From DAIUFH01 sp036844705 (lineage in GTDB: Bacteria > Bacillota > Clostridia > Tissierellales > Tissierellaceae), in the NCBI GenBank assembly GCA_036844705.1, contig DAIUFH010000044.1, forward strand, positions 1-17,574: a stretch of 17,574 bases of DNA, read 5' to 3'. Of the stretch, positions 1 through 6,428 are shown piece after piece; the first letter of the stretch is position 1; the number at the start of each line of letters is the position of its first letter. The notes under the pieces were generated by a model that was given only the letters and a program-made list of their open reading frames with translations, was not told the DNA's origin and ran no database searches. Position numbers and translations under genes: made by a program.

Positions 1-51
1 TCGCGACCCTCGCCTTGGCAAGGCGATGCTCTACCACTGAGCCACTTCCGC
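1..51 (-). tRNA. tRNA-Gly (GCC), cut by window start
   Basis: On the minus strand the 5' acceptor strand GCGGAAG, D arm (GCTC/GAGC) and anticodon arm (TCGCC/GGCGA) enclose a loop with anticodon GCC, so it decodes glycine GGC/GGT. The T arm, 3' acceptor strand and CCA end lie outside the window. It follows tRNA-Phe on the same strand and is probably co-transcribed with it from the promoter at 256-284. Confidence 0.93.
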
Positions 52-60
52 ATACTAATT

Positions 61-110
61 CACAGTTAAATATCAAACCCGAGATTCCTCGACCTCCCTC
101 GGAATGACAT
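61..110. repeat. Short palindromic repeat, copy A (one heptamer plus hairpin)
   Basis: Between the two tRNA genes, one CACAGTT heptamer (61-67) is followed by AAATA and an imperfect palindrome whose arms are ATTCC (84-88) and GGAAT (101-105). The same order of parts occurs at 2146-2210. About 19 of 30 palindrome positions match between copies, and the stem keeps pairing despite base changes. The G+C-rich palindrome stands out from its A+T-rich surroundings. It looks like a small dispersed intergenic repeat and would fold into a hairpin in the tRNA precursor. Confidence 0.6.
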
Positions 111-113
111 CTT

Positions 114-189
114 TGGTGCCCAGAGCCGGAATCGAACCAGCGACACGTAGATTTTCAGTCTACTGCTCTACCGACTGAGCTATCTGGGC
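114..189 (-). tRNA. tRNA-Phe (GAA)
   Basis: On the minus strand GCCCAGA pairs with TCTGGGC to form the acceptor stem. The D arm contains AGCTCAGTCGGTAGAGC, the anticodon loop CTGAAAA gives anticodon GAA, and the T arm contains GGTTCGATTCC. The discriminator A and a genomically encoded CCA (114-116) complete a 76-nt gene. It lies about 60 nt downstream of a near-consensus promoter (256-284) and upstream of tRNA-Gly. Confidence 0.97.
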
Positions 190-255
190 AAATCTACCAG
201 TGTTACTGGCAGTAATATGTATATTTGCGACCTCCAAGTCAAGGTCACAAAAATT

Positions 256-284
256 AGTATATAATATATCCAACTAAATGTCAA
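256..284 (-). promoter_or_regulatory. Sigma-A promoter of the tRNA-Phe/tRNA-Gly unit
   Basis: The minus strand reads TTGACA (279-284), exactly 17 nt, then TATACT (256-261). The -35 hexamer and spacer overlap the last codons of hslO. The expected start is near 249, leaving a leader of about 60 nt before tRNA-Phe that would be processed away. This gives the tRNAs constitutive transcription independent of the upstream genes. Confidence 0.8.
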
Positions 285-1155
285 CAAGTAAATTTGATAA
301 TTCTTCCTTATTAAATTGATATTTTGTATTGCAGAAGTGACAAACAACCTCAGCCTTACCATCTTCCTCTATAATATCTTCAATTTCTTTTCTCCCGAGA
401 CTGATTATTACCTTCTCAATCTTTTCTCTTGAACAATCACAGTGATATTCAAGCTCCATTTTACTTAGAATATCCATATCAAATTCTTCAAGTAATTTCT
501 CCATTATTTCTTCCGGTGTCAACCCTTTATCTATCATTGTAGATACAGGTTCAATTTTGGTCAATGCATCTTCTATAATTGTAATTTCTTCATCAGATAT
601 TTCAGGCATTAATTGTATTATATATCCTCCTGCTGCGATACAAGAAGTATCTGTATCTACTAGAACTCCTAAGCTAACGGCTGTTGGCGTTTGCTGTGAA
701 GTAACATAAAAATTTGCCAAATCCTCTGCTATTTCTCCCGAAACTAAGTTACTTTGCCCCACATAAGGCTCCTTCATGCCTAAATCCATAATGACCGTTA
801 CAGTGCCATCATTGCCTACTAATCTTCCTACATCCAACTTTCCATCAGCTCTACTAGGTACATCTGCCGAAGGAAAATCTAAATCGCCTTTGACATGGCC
901 CTGATTATTTGCTACTACTAGAATTTTTCCTACTGGTCCTCCTCCAGATATTTTGAGTGTCAATAAATCTCTGTCATTTTTCATCATTGCACCCATCATT
1001 GCACCTGCTGTAAGTGTTCTTCCCAAGGCAGCCGTAGCCGTTGGTGACGTATAGTGAATTTTCCTAGCTTCTTCTACTAAATTAGTTGTTTTAGCTACAA
1101 ATATTCTTACTCGTCCTAATTTATCTATTCCTCTAATTAAATAATCATTCATCAT
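274..1155 (-). CDS. hslO: 33 kDa redox-regulated chaperone Hsp33
   Basis: A cytoplasmic holdase chaperone that is switched on when oxidants oxidise its C-terminal zinc centre and that then binds unfolding proteins. At 293 aa it has the usual family length. The zinc/redox switch is complete: CDC at residues 239-241 and CHFC at 272-275, with about 30 residues between, as expected for Hsp33. The N-terminal domain contains the family-like segment around residues 40-60 (ALGRTLTAGAMMGAMM). AAAGGTGAT lies just upstream. The first ATG has only about 4 nt of spacing and the second, immediately following ATG has about 7, so the start may be one codon later. It is 27 bp downstream of the methyltransferase gene and probably in one operon with it and the SASP. 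Confidence 0.95.
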   Translation of the reverse strand: MMNDYLIRGIDKLGRVRIFVAKTTNLVEEARKIHYTSPTATAALGRTLTAGAMMGAMMKNDRDLLTLKISGGGPVGKILVVANNQGHVKGDLDFPSADVPSRADGKLDVGRLVGNDGTVTVIMDLGMKEPYVGQSNLVSGEIAEDLANFYVTSQQTPTAVSLGVLVDTDTSCIAAGGYIIQLMPEISDEEITIIEDALTKIEPVSTMIDKGLTPEEIMEKLLEEFDMDILSKMELEYHCDCSREKIEKVIISLGRKEIEDIIEEDGKAEVVCHFCNTKYQFNKEELSNLLVDI

Positions 1156-1182
1156 AAATCACCTTTATCATAAGTATTGTTT

Positions 1183-1923
1183 TCATTTTATTGCTACAAA
1201 ATTTATCCTTTCACTTTTTTCATTTATAGGCTCAAATGAAAAAGCATCAAAATAATCTATTTTAGCAAACCCTATGTTCTTTAATATTTCTTTTATTTCT
1301 TCAACCCTATATGCCTTTTCCATATGTTCCTCATCAAATCGATGATACAAATTATCACCTTTATTCTTAAAAAAAGTTAAGTAAAAGGTGCAAACATTGT
1401 CTATATCATCAAATTCATTTTGCCATGTATAAAATATATCTTCCCTATCTTCAACAAAAGTATTATTGCCTATAATTTCCTTTAATTTATAATATGAATT
1501 AATATCAAAAACGAATACTCCATTGTTGTCTAGATGGTTGTACACATTTTGAAAGCATTTATACAATTTATCTTTATCTATTATATAGTTGATACTATCA
1601 CATATAGATAAGATGCTATCAAATTTTTTGTTGATTTCAAAATTAACCATATCTTGTTCTAGAAGCATTACATTTTTAAAAGGTCTTAATTTTTCATATG
1701 CCTTTGATAGCATATCTGAGGATACATCAAACCCAATTACATTATATCTTTTTCTTGCCAAATAATATGTCAAACTACCGGTTCCACAAGCCATCTCAAG
1801 AATATTTCTAGGGTCAATATTGTACTTTTCAAATATCTTCTCAATATAATTGCCCCATTCTTCATAATCAAAATCATTCATGAGTTCGTCATAAAAAACT
1901 GCAAATTCATTGTATCTATCCAT
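1183..1923 (-). CDS. Class I SAM-dependent methyltransferase
   Basis: A soluble protein of 246 aa with a Rossmann-type SAM-binding domain. Motif I is ILEMACGTGSLT (about residues 41-52), followed by the acidic end of strand beta-2, NVIGFDVSSDML (about 61-72). Later strands around VFVFDINS complete the fold. The family includes small-molecule and some protein methylases, and the substrate cannot be read from sequence. The ATG at 1923 overlaps the stop of the upstream SASP gene as TGATG, an arrangement that implies translational coupling. A TTG one codon earlier is the alternative start. hslO follows 27 bp downstream. Coupling to a SASP suggests at least part of its expression is in the forespore, which is inference. 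Confidence 0.85.
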   Translation of the reverse strand: MDRYNEFAVFYDELMNDFDYEEWGNYIEKIFEKYNIDPRNILEMACGTGSLTYYLARKRYNVIGFDVSSDMLSKAYEKLRPFKNVMLLEQDMVNFEINKKFDSILSICDSINYIIDKDKLYKCFQNVYNHLDNNGVFVFDINSYYKLKEIIGNNTFVEDREDIFYTWQNEFDDIDNVCTFYLTFFKNKGDNLYHRFDEEHMEKAYRVEEIKEILKNIGFAKIDYFDAFSFEPINEKSERINFVAIK

Positions 1924-2123
1924 CAATCATCATCCTTGTTTGCTTTCTCCTTCTTTTCCTCTTGTCTTTTTCTAGCAGTCATAATCCCTCCGATTCTTCC
2001 TGATTCCTTAGCAGTAAGTCCTGCCCAACCATCCTCTCTAATCTTATCAGCCAAACCTAATTCAGATGCTATTTCAAATTTTATACTACTTTCATCTATT
2101 TCTCTTTTTTTCTTTTTATTCAC
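1923..2123 (-). CDS. Divergent alpha/beta-type small acid-soluble spore protein
   Basis: A DNA-binding spore core protein of 66 aa. The family's first helix and germination-protease site are recognisable as KFEIASELG (about residues 16-24), with cleavage expected after the E of KFE. The second conserved helix is recognisable as GRIGGIMTARK (about 43-53). It differs from the canonical type at 6429-6650: a lysine-rich head (MNKKKKR), a K/E/D-rich tail and an inserted GWAGLTAKES turn. The start is GTG, supported by AGGAGGGG six nt upstream. The leader contains repeat copy B. A weak sigma-G-like pair, GTATA and CTTAGTA 17 nt apart, lies at the repeat edge. The gene heads the unit with the methyltransferase and hslO. 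Confidence 0.82.
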   Translation of the reverse strand: MNKKKKREIDESSIKFEIASELGLADKIREDGWAGLTAKESGRIGGIMTARKRQEEKKEKANKDDD

Positions 2124-2145
2124 GATACCCCTCCTAGTAATAGGT

Positions 2146-2210
2146 CACAATTCACAGTTCACAATTCACAATTAAATACGAAATTCTTCACTTATACTAA
2201 GAATTACATT
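2146..2210. repeat. Palindromic repeat, copy B (four heptamers plus hairpin)
   Basis: Four adjacent heptamers, CACAATT, CACAGTT, CACAATT and CACAATT (2146-2173), are followed by AAATA and a palindrome with arms ATTCTT (2183-2188) and AAGAAT (2199-2204). Compared with copy A at 61-110, the stem has changed from C-G to T-A pairing on both sides, so pairing is kept. The element sits in the leader of the divergent SASP gene. Confidence 0.6.
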
Positions 2211-2266
2211 ATGTAAAATATACTGTGGAAACCCTGTAATAATATTATTAGGAGTTAGATGGTCAA

Positions 2267-3199
2267 TTATACGTAAAATAGCAATCTAAAATTCAATATA
2301 ACAAATGTAATAAAAACTACAACAATTGGAATATATTTGACAAATATATATTTGTCTCTACCAAATGTTAACTCTCCCAAATAAAGGCTGTCATCATAAA
2401 CTTTACTTTCTGGAAAGTTCCTTAATAAAATCAATAATATACTCAAACATACTGCCGCAATGATTGCAAAGAACAATAATGATATTATAAACTGAATGTT
2501 GTCTGTCATCATTAACTCATCTGAAGATGATTCCTCTATCAAAGGCATAAGCTTTGTCATGAGATAGCCTAATGACAAGGCTATTCCATTATTAAGAGTA
2601 TGTCCAAGCATGGAAGCATAGATAGAATTTGCTTTATGGGCTAATATTCCTAGAATAACTCCTAAAAATATAGGACCAACTAAGTTCATTATATTAAAAT
2701 GAAAAAACCCAAACAATATTGCACTTATGAGTATACTTTTTCTATATCCCAAATTATCATAAGCTTTACTGATTGTACCTCGAAACATTACTTCCTCACA
2801 AATTCCTGGTGTTATTGCTATAACAAAAAATCCCAAAATGAATTCTCCTGTATTTGCAGGAATCGGCACAGTAGTTGGTAAAGCAGAGCTAAAATTATTT
2901 ATAATAGCTAAAAACATTGCATTAATGAATACAGCTATAGGATATGAAAATATCATTATCCCAAATATATATAATATCTGCTTGAAGCTAATACGATTTA
3001 ATCTTAATACATATTTTAAAGAATAGCCTCTTACTTTAAGAAATATTATATTTGGAAGAAAAATCAGAATAAATTCTGTAATTAATAATCCAGAATATAT
3101 TTCTCTACTTTGAGCTAGATACCCCAAAAATAATAAAAAAAATCCTAATATTAAATATAAAATATTTGCTTCGAAAATGTTTGGTTTTTGATTATGCAT
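2267..3199 (-). CDS. CPBP-family intramembrane metalloprotease
   Basis: A polytopic membrane protein of 310 aa from the chosen ATG. The three glutamate/histidine motifs of the CPBP (CAAX protease and bacteriocin-processing, Abi) family are present. They are EEVMFR (E135, E136, R140), FGFFH (H167) and HTLNN (H200, N204), embedded in hydrophobic segments. Eight or so membrane helices are apparent, including two after the catalytic core. The frame opens earlier at a TTG (3229), but GGGGGGA lies 5 nt before the ATG at 3199, which fixes the start. It is separated from hpt by a terminator. Bacterial members include bacteriocin self-immunity and maturation proteins, and no bacteriocin gene is visible nearby, so the substrate is unknown. 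Confidence 0.88.
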   Translation of the reverse strand: MHNQKPNIFEANILYLILGFFLLFLGYLAQSREIYSGLLITEFILIFLPNIIFLKVRGYSLKYVLRLNRISFKQILYIFGIMIFSYPIAVFINAMFLAIINNFSSALPTTVPIPANTGEFILGFFVIAITPGICEEVMFRGTISKAYDNLGYRKSILISAILFGFFHFNIMNLVGPIFLGVILGILAHKANSIYASMLGHTLNNGIALSLGYLMTKLMPLIEESSSDELMMTDNIQFIISLLFFAIIAAVCLSILLILLRNFPESKVYDDSLYLGELTFGRDKYIFVKYIPIVVVFITFVILNFRLLFYV

Positions 3200-3243
3200 A
3201 GAATCCCCCCAATCCTGATCTACCTGCAACTAGCTTTTTCGTT

Positions 3244-3252
3244 ATTGTATCA
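3244..3252 (-). promoter_or_regulatory. Candidate extended -10 promoter of the CPBP gene
   Basis: The minus strand reads TGATACAAT, an extended -10 (TG, one nt, TACAAT), just downstream of the hpt terminator and about 40 nt before the CPBP start. No good -35 hexamer is present. The placement between terminator and gene supports it. Confidence 0.4.
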
Positions 3253-3254
3253 GG

Positions 3255-3287
3255 TATAAATACACCTACAGAGAAATCTGTAGGTGT
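3255..3287 (-). terminator. Rho-independent terminator after hpt
   Basis: A perfect 11-bp stem, ACACCTACAGA (3262-3272) with TCTGTAGGTGT (3277-3287), has a GAAA/TTTC loop. It is followed on the minus strand by the short T-rich run ATTTAT. It starts 6 nt after the hpt stop codon. The T run is modest, so some readthrough into the CPBP gene is possible. Confidence 0.75.
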
Positions 3288-3292
3288 TGTTA

Positions 3293-3817
3293 TTACTCAA
3301 AGGTAAATATATGTGGCACATTCCTATAGTAATCACCAAAGTTTAGTCCATAGCCAACAATAAATACATCAGGAATTGAGAATCCAGTAAAATCAGGAAT
3401 TAATTCAACCTTTCTACGACTTGGTTTATCCAGCATTACACAAACTTGTACGCTATTTGGGCCTTTTTCTTTAATATGCAGTATCACTTTTTTAAGGGTA
3501 TGACCAGAATCCATAATATCGTCTACTATCAATACATCTTTACCTTTAATATCTGACCTAATATCATGCACTATATCAACAATACCTGATGAAATTTCAT
3601 CATGTCCATAACTTGAGGTTGTCATAAAATCTACTTCAACAGGAATAGAAATTTCTCTAACTAAATCAGCAGCAAAAATAAAACTCCCTCTCAACAATGA
3701 AATAACAACTAGATTTTTGCCCTTATAACATTCTGATATTTCCTTTCCCAATTCTTGAACTCTAGTCTGTATTTCGTCCCTTGAAAACAATGTTTTTTCT
3801 CTTTTGTTTAACTCCAA
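3293..3817 (-). CDS. hpt: Hypoxanthine phosphoribosyltransferase
   Basis: A cytoplasmic purine-salvage enzyme that joins hypoxanthine (and usually guanine) to PRPP to give IMP or GMP. At 174 aa it has typical length. The PRPP-binding signature is VLIVDDIMDSGHTL (about residues 95-108). The LLRGSFIFAADL segment (41-52) and the DFMTTSSYGHD flexible loop (63-73) also match the family. Translation begins at TTG: no ATG is available before residue 65, and AGGGGAG lies 6 nt upstream. It is the last gene of the unit with the ssb-like gene and the 43-aa micro-ORF, 16 bp after the latter, and ends at a terminator. Confidence 0.95.
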   Translation of the reverse strand: MELNKREKTLFSRDEIQTRVQELGKEISECYKGKNLVVISLLRGSFIFAADLVREISIPVEVDFMTTSSYGHDEISSGIVDIVHDIRSDIKGKDVLIVDDIMDSGHTLKKVILHIKEKGPNSVQVCVMLDKPSRRKVELIPDFTGFSIPDVFIVGYGLNFGDYYRNVPHIFTFE

Positions 3818-3833
3818 GGTTTTCTCCCCTTTC

Positions 3834-3965
3834 CTATAATTTCTTGGAATTTTTCCTTAATAACTCCTTAATCTCCCTTAGTTCCTTTAATATATTATTC
3901 AGTGTATATTGAAAACTGATTAGTATAATGAATATTATAACACTAATTACAACTTTTTCATCCAT
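3834..3965 (-). CDS. Small single-pass membrane protein (43 aa), unknown function
   Basis: A short reading frame between the ssb-like gene and hpt. It has an acidic start (MDEKVVIS), one hydrophobic segment (about residues 5-20, rich in V/I/F/L), then a charged amphipathic helix with LKEL, LREIKELL and a lysine-rich end. This is the layout of a membrane-anchored peptide with a short cytoplasmic coiled-coil-like tail. ATG at 3965 is preceded by GGAAGGAT with 6 nt spacing, located in the last codons of the ssb-like gene. The gap to the upstream stop is 4 bp and to hpt 16 bp, so it is tightly packed in the operon. I do not recognise a family. Confidence 0.68.
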   Translation of the reverse strand: MDEKVVISVIIFIILISFQYTLNNILKELREIKELLRKNSKKL

Positions 3966-3969
3966 GTTT

Positions 3970-4644
3970 TTATCCTTCCATTTGATAGCCTTCCATCCGG
4001 TTATTATCGTTTTCTACAAATTCCAGTTTCGATACAGAAACTTCAAAGGCAATCTTCGTCTCTATATCTCCACTGCTTAGTTTCTTCTGATATTCTCTAC
4101 TTTGTATCCGACCCCAAATCATAATATGGTCTCCAACTAATAAATTCTCGCAGAATCTGGCATTTCTGCCCCATGCAATACATGGAATATAATCCGATTT
4201 GTTATACGGCCTATTTACTGCCAATAAAATATCCGTAATCTCTCTTCCAAAAGGAGTTATACGATATACAGGTTTTTTACATATATACCCATCTAAATAG
4301 ATTTCATTAGGCTTTCTCAAAATTTCCTGTAATTCGGTTTCTTCCGGAACATAAATTTCTCTTGCAAAAATTGTTAGAACTAATTTATTGTTCGTATCAA
4401 TAAACCTATTATATGACCTTAGCTGTCCTTCAATTATAACACACTGCCCTAAACTGAAGTCAACATTAAATAATAATCTTTCTGATATTGTTATAGGCAA
4501 TACGTCAACTGATGAACTTAATCTTGGAACCTGCAACTGAAAAATATAAAATTTTTCGCCATACATCTCATGACTATATTCCTTATCAGATATAACCTCC
4601 CCCACTATCTTTACCATATTCGTTTCAATAATTTTATCTACCAC
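3970..4644 (-). CDS. Single-stranded DNA-binding (SSB)-like protein with two OB-fold domains
   Basis: A cytoplasmic protein of 224 aa from the GTG start. It contains two consecutive OB-fold regions: about residues 5-105 and about 115-212. The second has the SSB-like stretch YIPCIAWGRNARFC followed by GDHIMIWGRIQSREY. Ordinary bacterial SSB has one OB fold and an acidic tail ending in DIPF; that tail is absent here (end is EGYQMEG). It is therefore probably an auxiliary SSB/PriB-like protein rather than the replicative SSB. The frame opens upstream at 4716, but AAAGGAGGG followed by 6 nt and GTG at 4644 identifies the start. It begins the unit with the micro-ORF and hpt. Confidence 0.7.
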   Translation of the reverse strand: MVDKIIETNMVKIVGEVISDKEYSHEMYGEKFYIFQLQVPRLSSSVDVLPITISERLLFNVDFSLGQCVIIEGQLRSYNRFIDTNNKLVLTIFAREIYVPEETELQEILRKPNEIYLDGYICKKPVYRITPFGREITDILLAVNRPYNKSDYIPCIAWGRNARFCENLLVGDHIMIWGRIQSREYQKKLSSGDIETKIAFEVSVSKLEFVENDNNRMEGYQMEG

Positions 4645-4732
4645 GAATTTCCCTCCTTTATTCATGTGTTTAATGCTTTTTTCTATAAATATTCCTATCT
4701 CATGAAATTTATGCATTGGTCGGCTACGTTAA

Positions 4733-4806
4733 CCAAATTAAAATTTGGACTTCGCGACATCTGACCTACCATCAATTTGCAAAAACATACAAATTTGGAC
4801 TTCGTG
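4733..4806. repeat. Direct repeat AAATTTGGACTTCG, 50 bp apart, with inverted arms
   Basis: AAATTTGGACTTCGCG (4741-4756) and AAATTTGGACTTCGTG (4791-4806) are direct repeats with one mismatch and exactly 50 bp period. The first copy also forms a perfect inverted repeat, CCAAATT (4733-4739) with AATTTGG (4742-4748). The region lies in the leader of the ssb-like/hpt unit and just past the terminator of the gene at 4841-5464. No transposase is present. It may be a remnant of a dispersed repeat or a protein-binding region. Confidence 0.5.
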
Positions 4807-4810
4807 GTAT

Positions 4811-4842
4811 AAAAAAAATAAAGCTGAGAGAAATCTCAGCTT
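4811..4842 (-). terminator. Rho-independent terminator of the 4841-6239 unit
   Basis: A perfect 9-bp stem, AAGCTGAGA (4821-4829) with TCTCAGCTT (4834-4842), has a 4-nt loop. It is followed on the minus strand by TTTATTTTTTTT. The stem overlaps the TAA stop of the gene ending at 4841. Confidence 0.92.
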
Positions 4843-5464
4843 AAATTGTTAAAATTATATCTTCAAACGGTTTTTTGTTCAAAATACTATCTCCAAGTAA
4901 CAAATTTAAAGTCGATGATGATAATATAGGATATAAAAGACTTTCATCATCAGATAATAATTGTATGTTGAATTCAAATGGTTCTACCTTGTTGTTATTT
5001 AAATGAACTATATCTCTTTGTAAGCACAAATTAACATCTATATTTTCATCTACATTACAACTTGATATTGTTATAGTAGATTTACTATTTAGACCATAAG
5101 TTATAACGATTGAATCTTGTAAATCTGATAATAGAGAATTTAAATCTCCCTTATCAGAATTAATTATACAAATTTTACTTTTTCTCAATAGGCTCTTGAT
5201 ATCTTCTATATTATAATTTTCAATATAAGAATGAACTAAAATATCAAACGTAAAATTATTTATTCTGTACTCATCAATTTTGCTATATACTAAATCGAAA
5301 AAAATAAGTATCTTGCTTTCGTTGCAATAACACACTATATCATCTGATGAATGTCCATATTCAAATTTATAATTAGATTTCAGCAACAGTTGTTTAGTTA
5401 AATTTAATATTTGTCTTTTTTCATTTTCTTCTATTATGCCGATTAGAATTATTTTTTGATCCAC
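4841..5464 (-). CDS. Unknown protein resembling a degenerate Mur-ligase central domain
   Basis: A soluble protein of 207 aa. Read against the Mur ligase/folylpolyglutamate synthase central domain, the order of landmarks is familiar. There is an opening strand IILIGI (5-10) where Mur ligases have IGITGTNGKT, here reading IEENEKRQ, so the glycines of the P-loop are gone. A FDILVHSYIENYN segment (about 73-85) stands where Mur ligases have FD-x-x-V-x-TNI-x-x-DH. CIINSDKGD (about 98-106) matches the VIN-D strand, and ITYGLNSKS (about 120-128) matches the typical TYG strand. This looks like a non-catalytic relative. The start is GTG with GAGGGG 6 nt upstream, inside the end of the pdaB-like gene. 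It is 13 bp downstream of that gene and ends in a terminator. Homology is inferred from motifs only. Confidence 0.55.
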   Translation of the reverse strand: MDQKIILIGIIEENEKRQILNLTKQLLLKSNYKFEYGHSSDDIVCYCNESKILIFFDLVYSKIDEYRINNFTFDILVHSYIENYNIEDIKSLLRKSKICIINSDKGDLNSLLSDLQDSIVITYGLNSKSTITISSCNVDENIDVNLCLQRDIVHLNNNKVEPFEFNIQLLSDDESLLYPILSSSTLNLLLGDSILNKKPFEDIILTI

Positions 5465-5477
5465 TCATAACCCCTCA

Positions 5478-6239
5478 TTAATCTGTTAAAATTTGTCTTC
5501 CGTTGTTATCTATCTCAAAATTATTTTTATGAATTAATTCTGAAACTGTGACCATCTTAAAGCCTTTCTCTTGTAGTGTTTGTATAATAACAGGTAAATA
5601 TTCTTTTATATATTTTGCGTTATTGTGGAACAATATAATTGAACCATCAGCTGCATTTTTTACTACTCTATCTATAACTGGTTCAACACCCAACTCTTTC
5701 CAGTCCAAAGAGTCTATATCCCATTGAATTGTATTGTATTCCAAATCTCTGGCGGTTTGAATTAAAAGATCGTTGTAATCACCAAATGGTGCTCTGAATA
5801 CCCTAGGTTTTACATTTGTGATTTCTGTTATCTTTTTGTCCGTTATGCTCAATTCTTCAGCAATTTTTTCTCTCGACAATTGGGTCATATGTGGATGGGT
5901 TGTTGAATGATTTCCAATTTCATGCCCCCGCTTAAATATTTCTTCAACTTGATGAGGATATTTATCGACCCAGAAGCCTACTAAAAAAAATGTAGCTTTT
6001 ACATTGTATTTATCTAAGGTGTTTAAAATATCCAATGTAAATTCATCACCCCATGCCGCATCTATAGTGATTGCAATTTTTTTATCATCACGTTCTACAC
6101 TATATATTGGCAATTCTCTTTTGGGTGCAAAAACATTTACTATCTCTGTGTCTTTTAATTTTAAAATTGAAAAAACTAGAATAACAGTTATTAACACTAT
6201 ACATATTCTAATAGGTAAATTGTATTTGTTATATTTCAT
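5478..6239 (-). CDS. PdaB-type polysaccharide deacetylase, sporulation-related
   Basis: A membrane-anchored extracytoplasmic protein of 253 aa with a signal-anchor helix (about residues 11-27) and a NodB-type deacetylase domain (about 53-235). Visible motifs are TIDAAWGDE (58-66) for motif 1, HSTTH (H111, H115) for the zinc histidines, RAPFGDYN (149-156), the IQWDIDSLDW segment (171-180) and ILFHNN (H205). Classical NodB enzymes have TFDDG in motif 1. The D-x-x-WG form here is the kind seen in the PdaB sporulation subgroup, which is required for stable spore cortex in Bacillus. AGGAGGAG lies 7 nt before ATG. It heads a two-gene unit with the Mur-like protein and is divergent from a SASP gene. 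Confidence 0.82.
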   Translation of the reverse strand: MKYNKYNLPIRICIVLITVILVFSILKLKDTEIVNVFAPKRELPIYSVERDDKKIAITIDAAWGDEFTLDILNTLDKYNVKATFFLVGFWVDKYPHQVEEIFKRGHEIGNHSTTHPHMTQLSREKIAEELSITDKKITEITNVKPRVFRAPFGDYNDLLIQTARDLEYNTIQWDIDSLDWKELGVEPVIDRVVKNAADGSIILFHNNAKYIKEYLPVIIQTLQEKGFKMVTVSELIHKNNFEIDNNGRQILTD

Positions 6240-6358
6240 AATAATCTCCTCCTGTAATAATAAATATTCTTAAGCGAAATTATTATTACTTTAAATGAAT
6301 CTAAACTAACATTATTGCCCAAATTATTTGATTTTATACATAAAATAAAATTTTTCCA

Positions 6359-6387
6359 GAATATAATTTGAAGCATTGGTTATATTA
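6359..6387 (+). promoter_or_regulatory. Candidate sigma-G promoter of the SASP gene
   Basis: GAATA (6359-6363) fits the sigma-G -35 pattern GHATR. TATATTA (6381-6387) fits six of seven positions of the -10 pattern CATWHTA. The spacing is 17 nt. Placement 42 nt before the SASP start agrees with forespore expression known for this family. Confidence 0.55.
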
Positions 6388-6428
6388 TTAATGCAACAAG
6401 TAAACTTTGTTGTAAAGGAGGAAGAAAA

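Noticed and set aside
2146..2173. Four heptamers considered as replication iterons or DnaA boxes
   Set aside because: They do not match TTATCCACA, there is no initiator gene, and the units belong to the dispersed repeat also seen at 61-110.
1936..2175. Plus-strand open frame opposite the divergent SASP
   Set aside because: Antisense to a well-supported gene, runs into the repeat and has no ribosome site; its hydrophobic look comes from the lysine-rich SASP codons on the other strand.
2267..3199. CPBP protease as bacteriocin immunity or maturation protein
   Set aside because: No leader-peptide, modification or export genes nearby; family membership alone does not support it.
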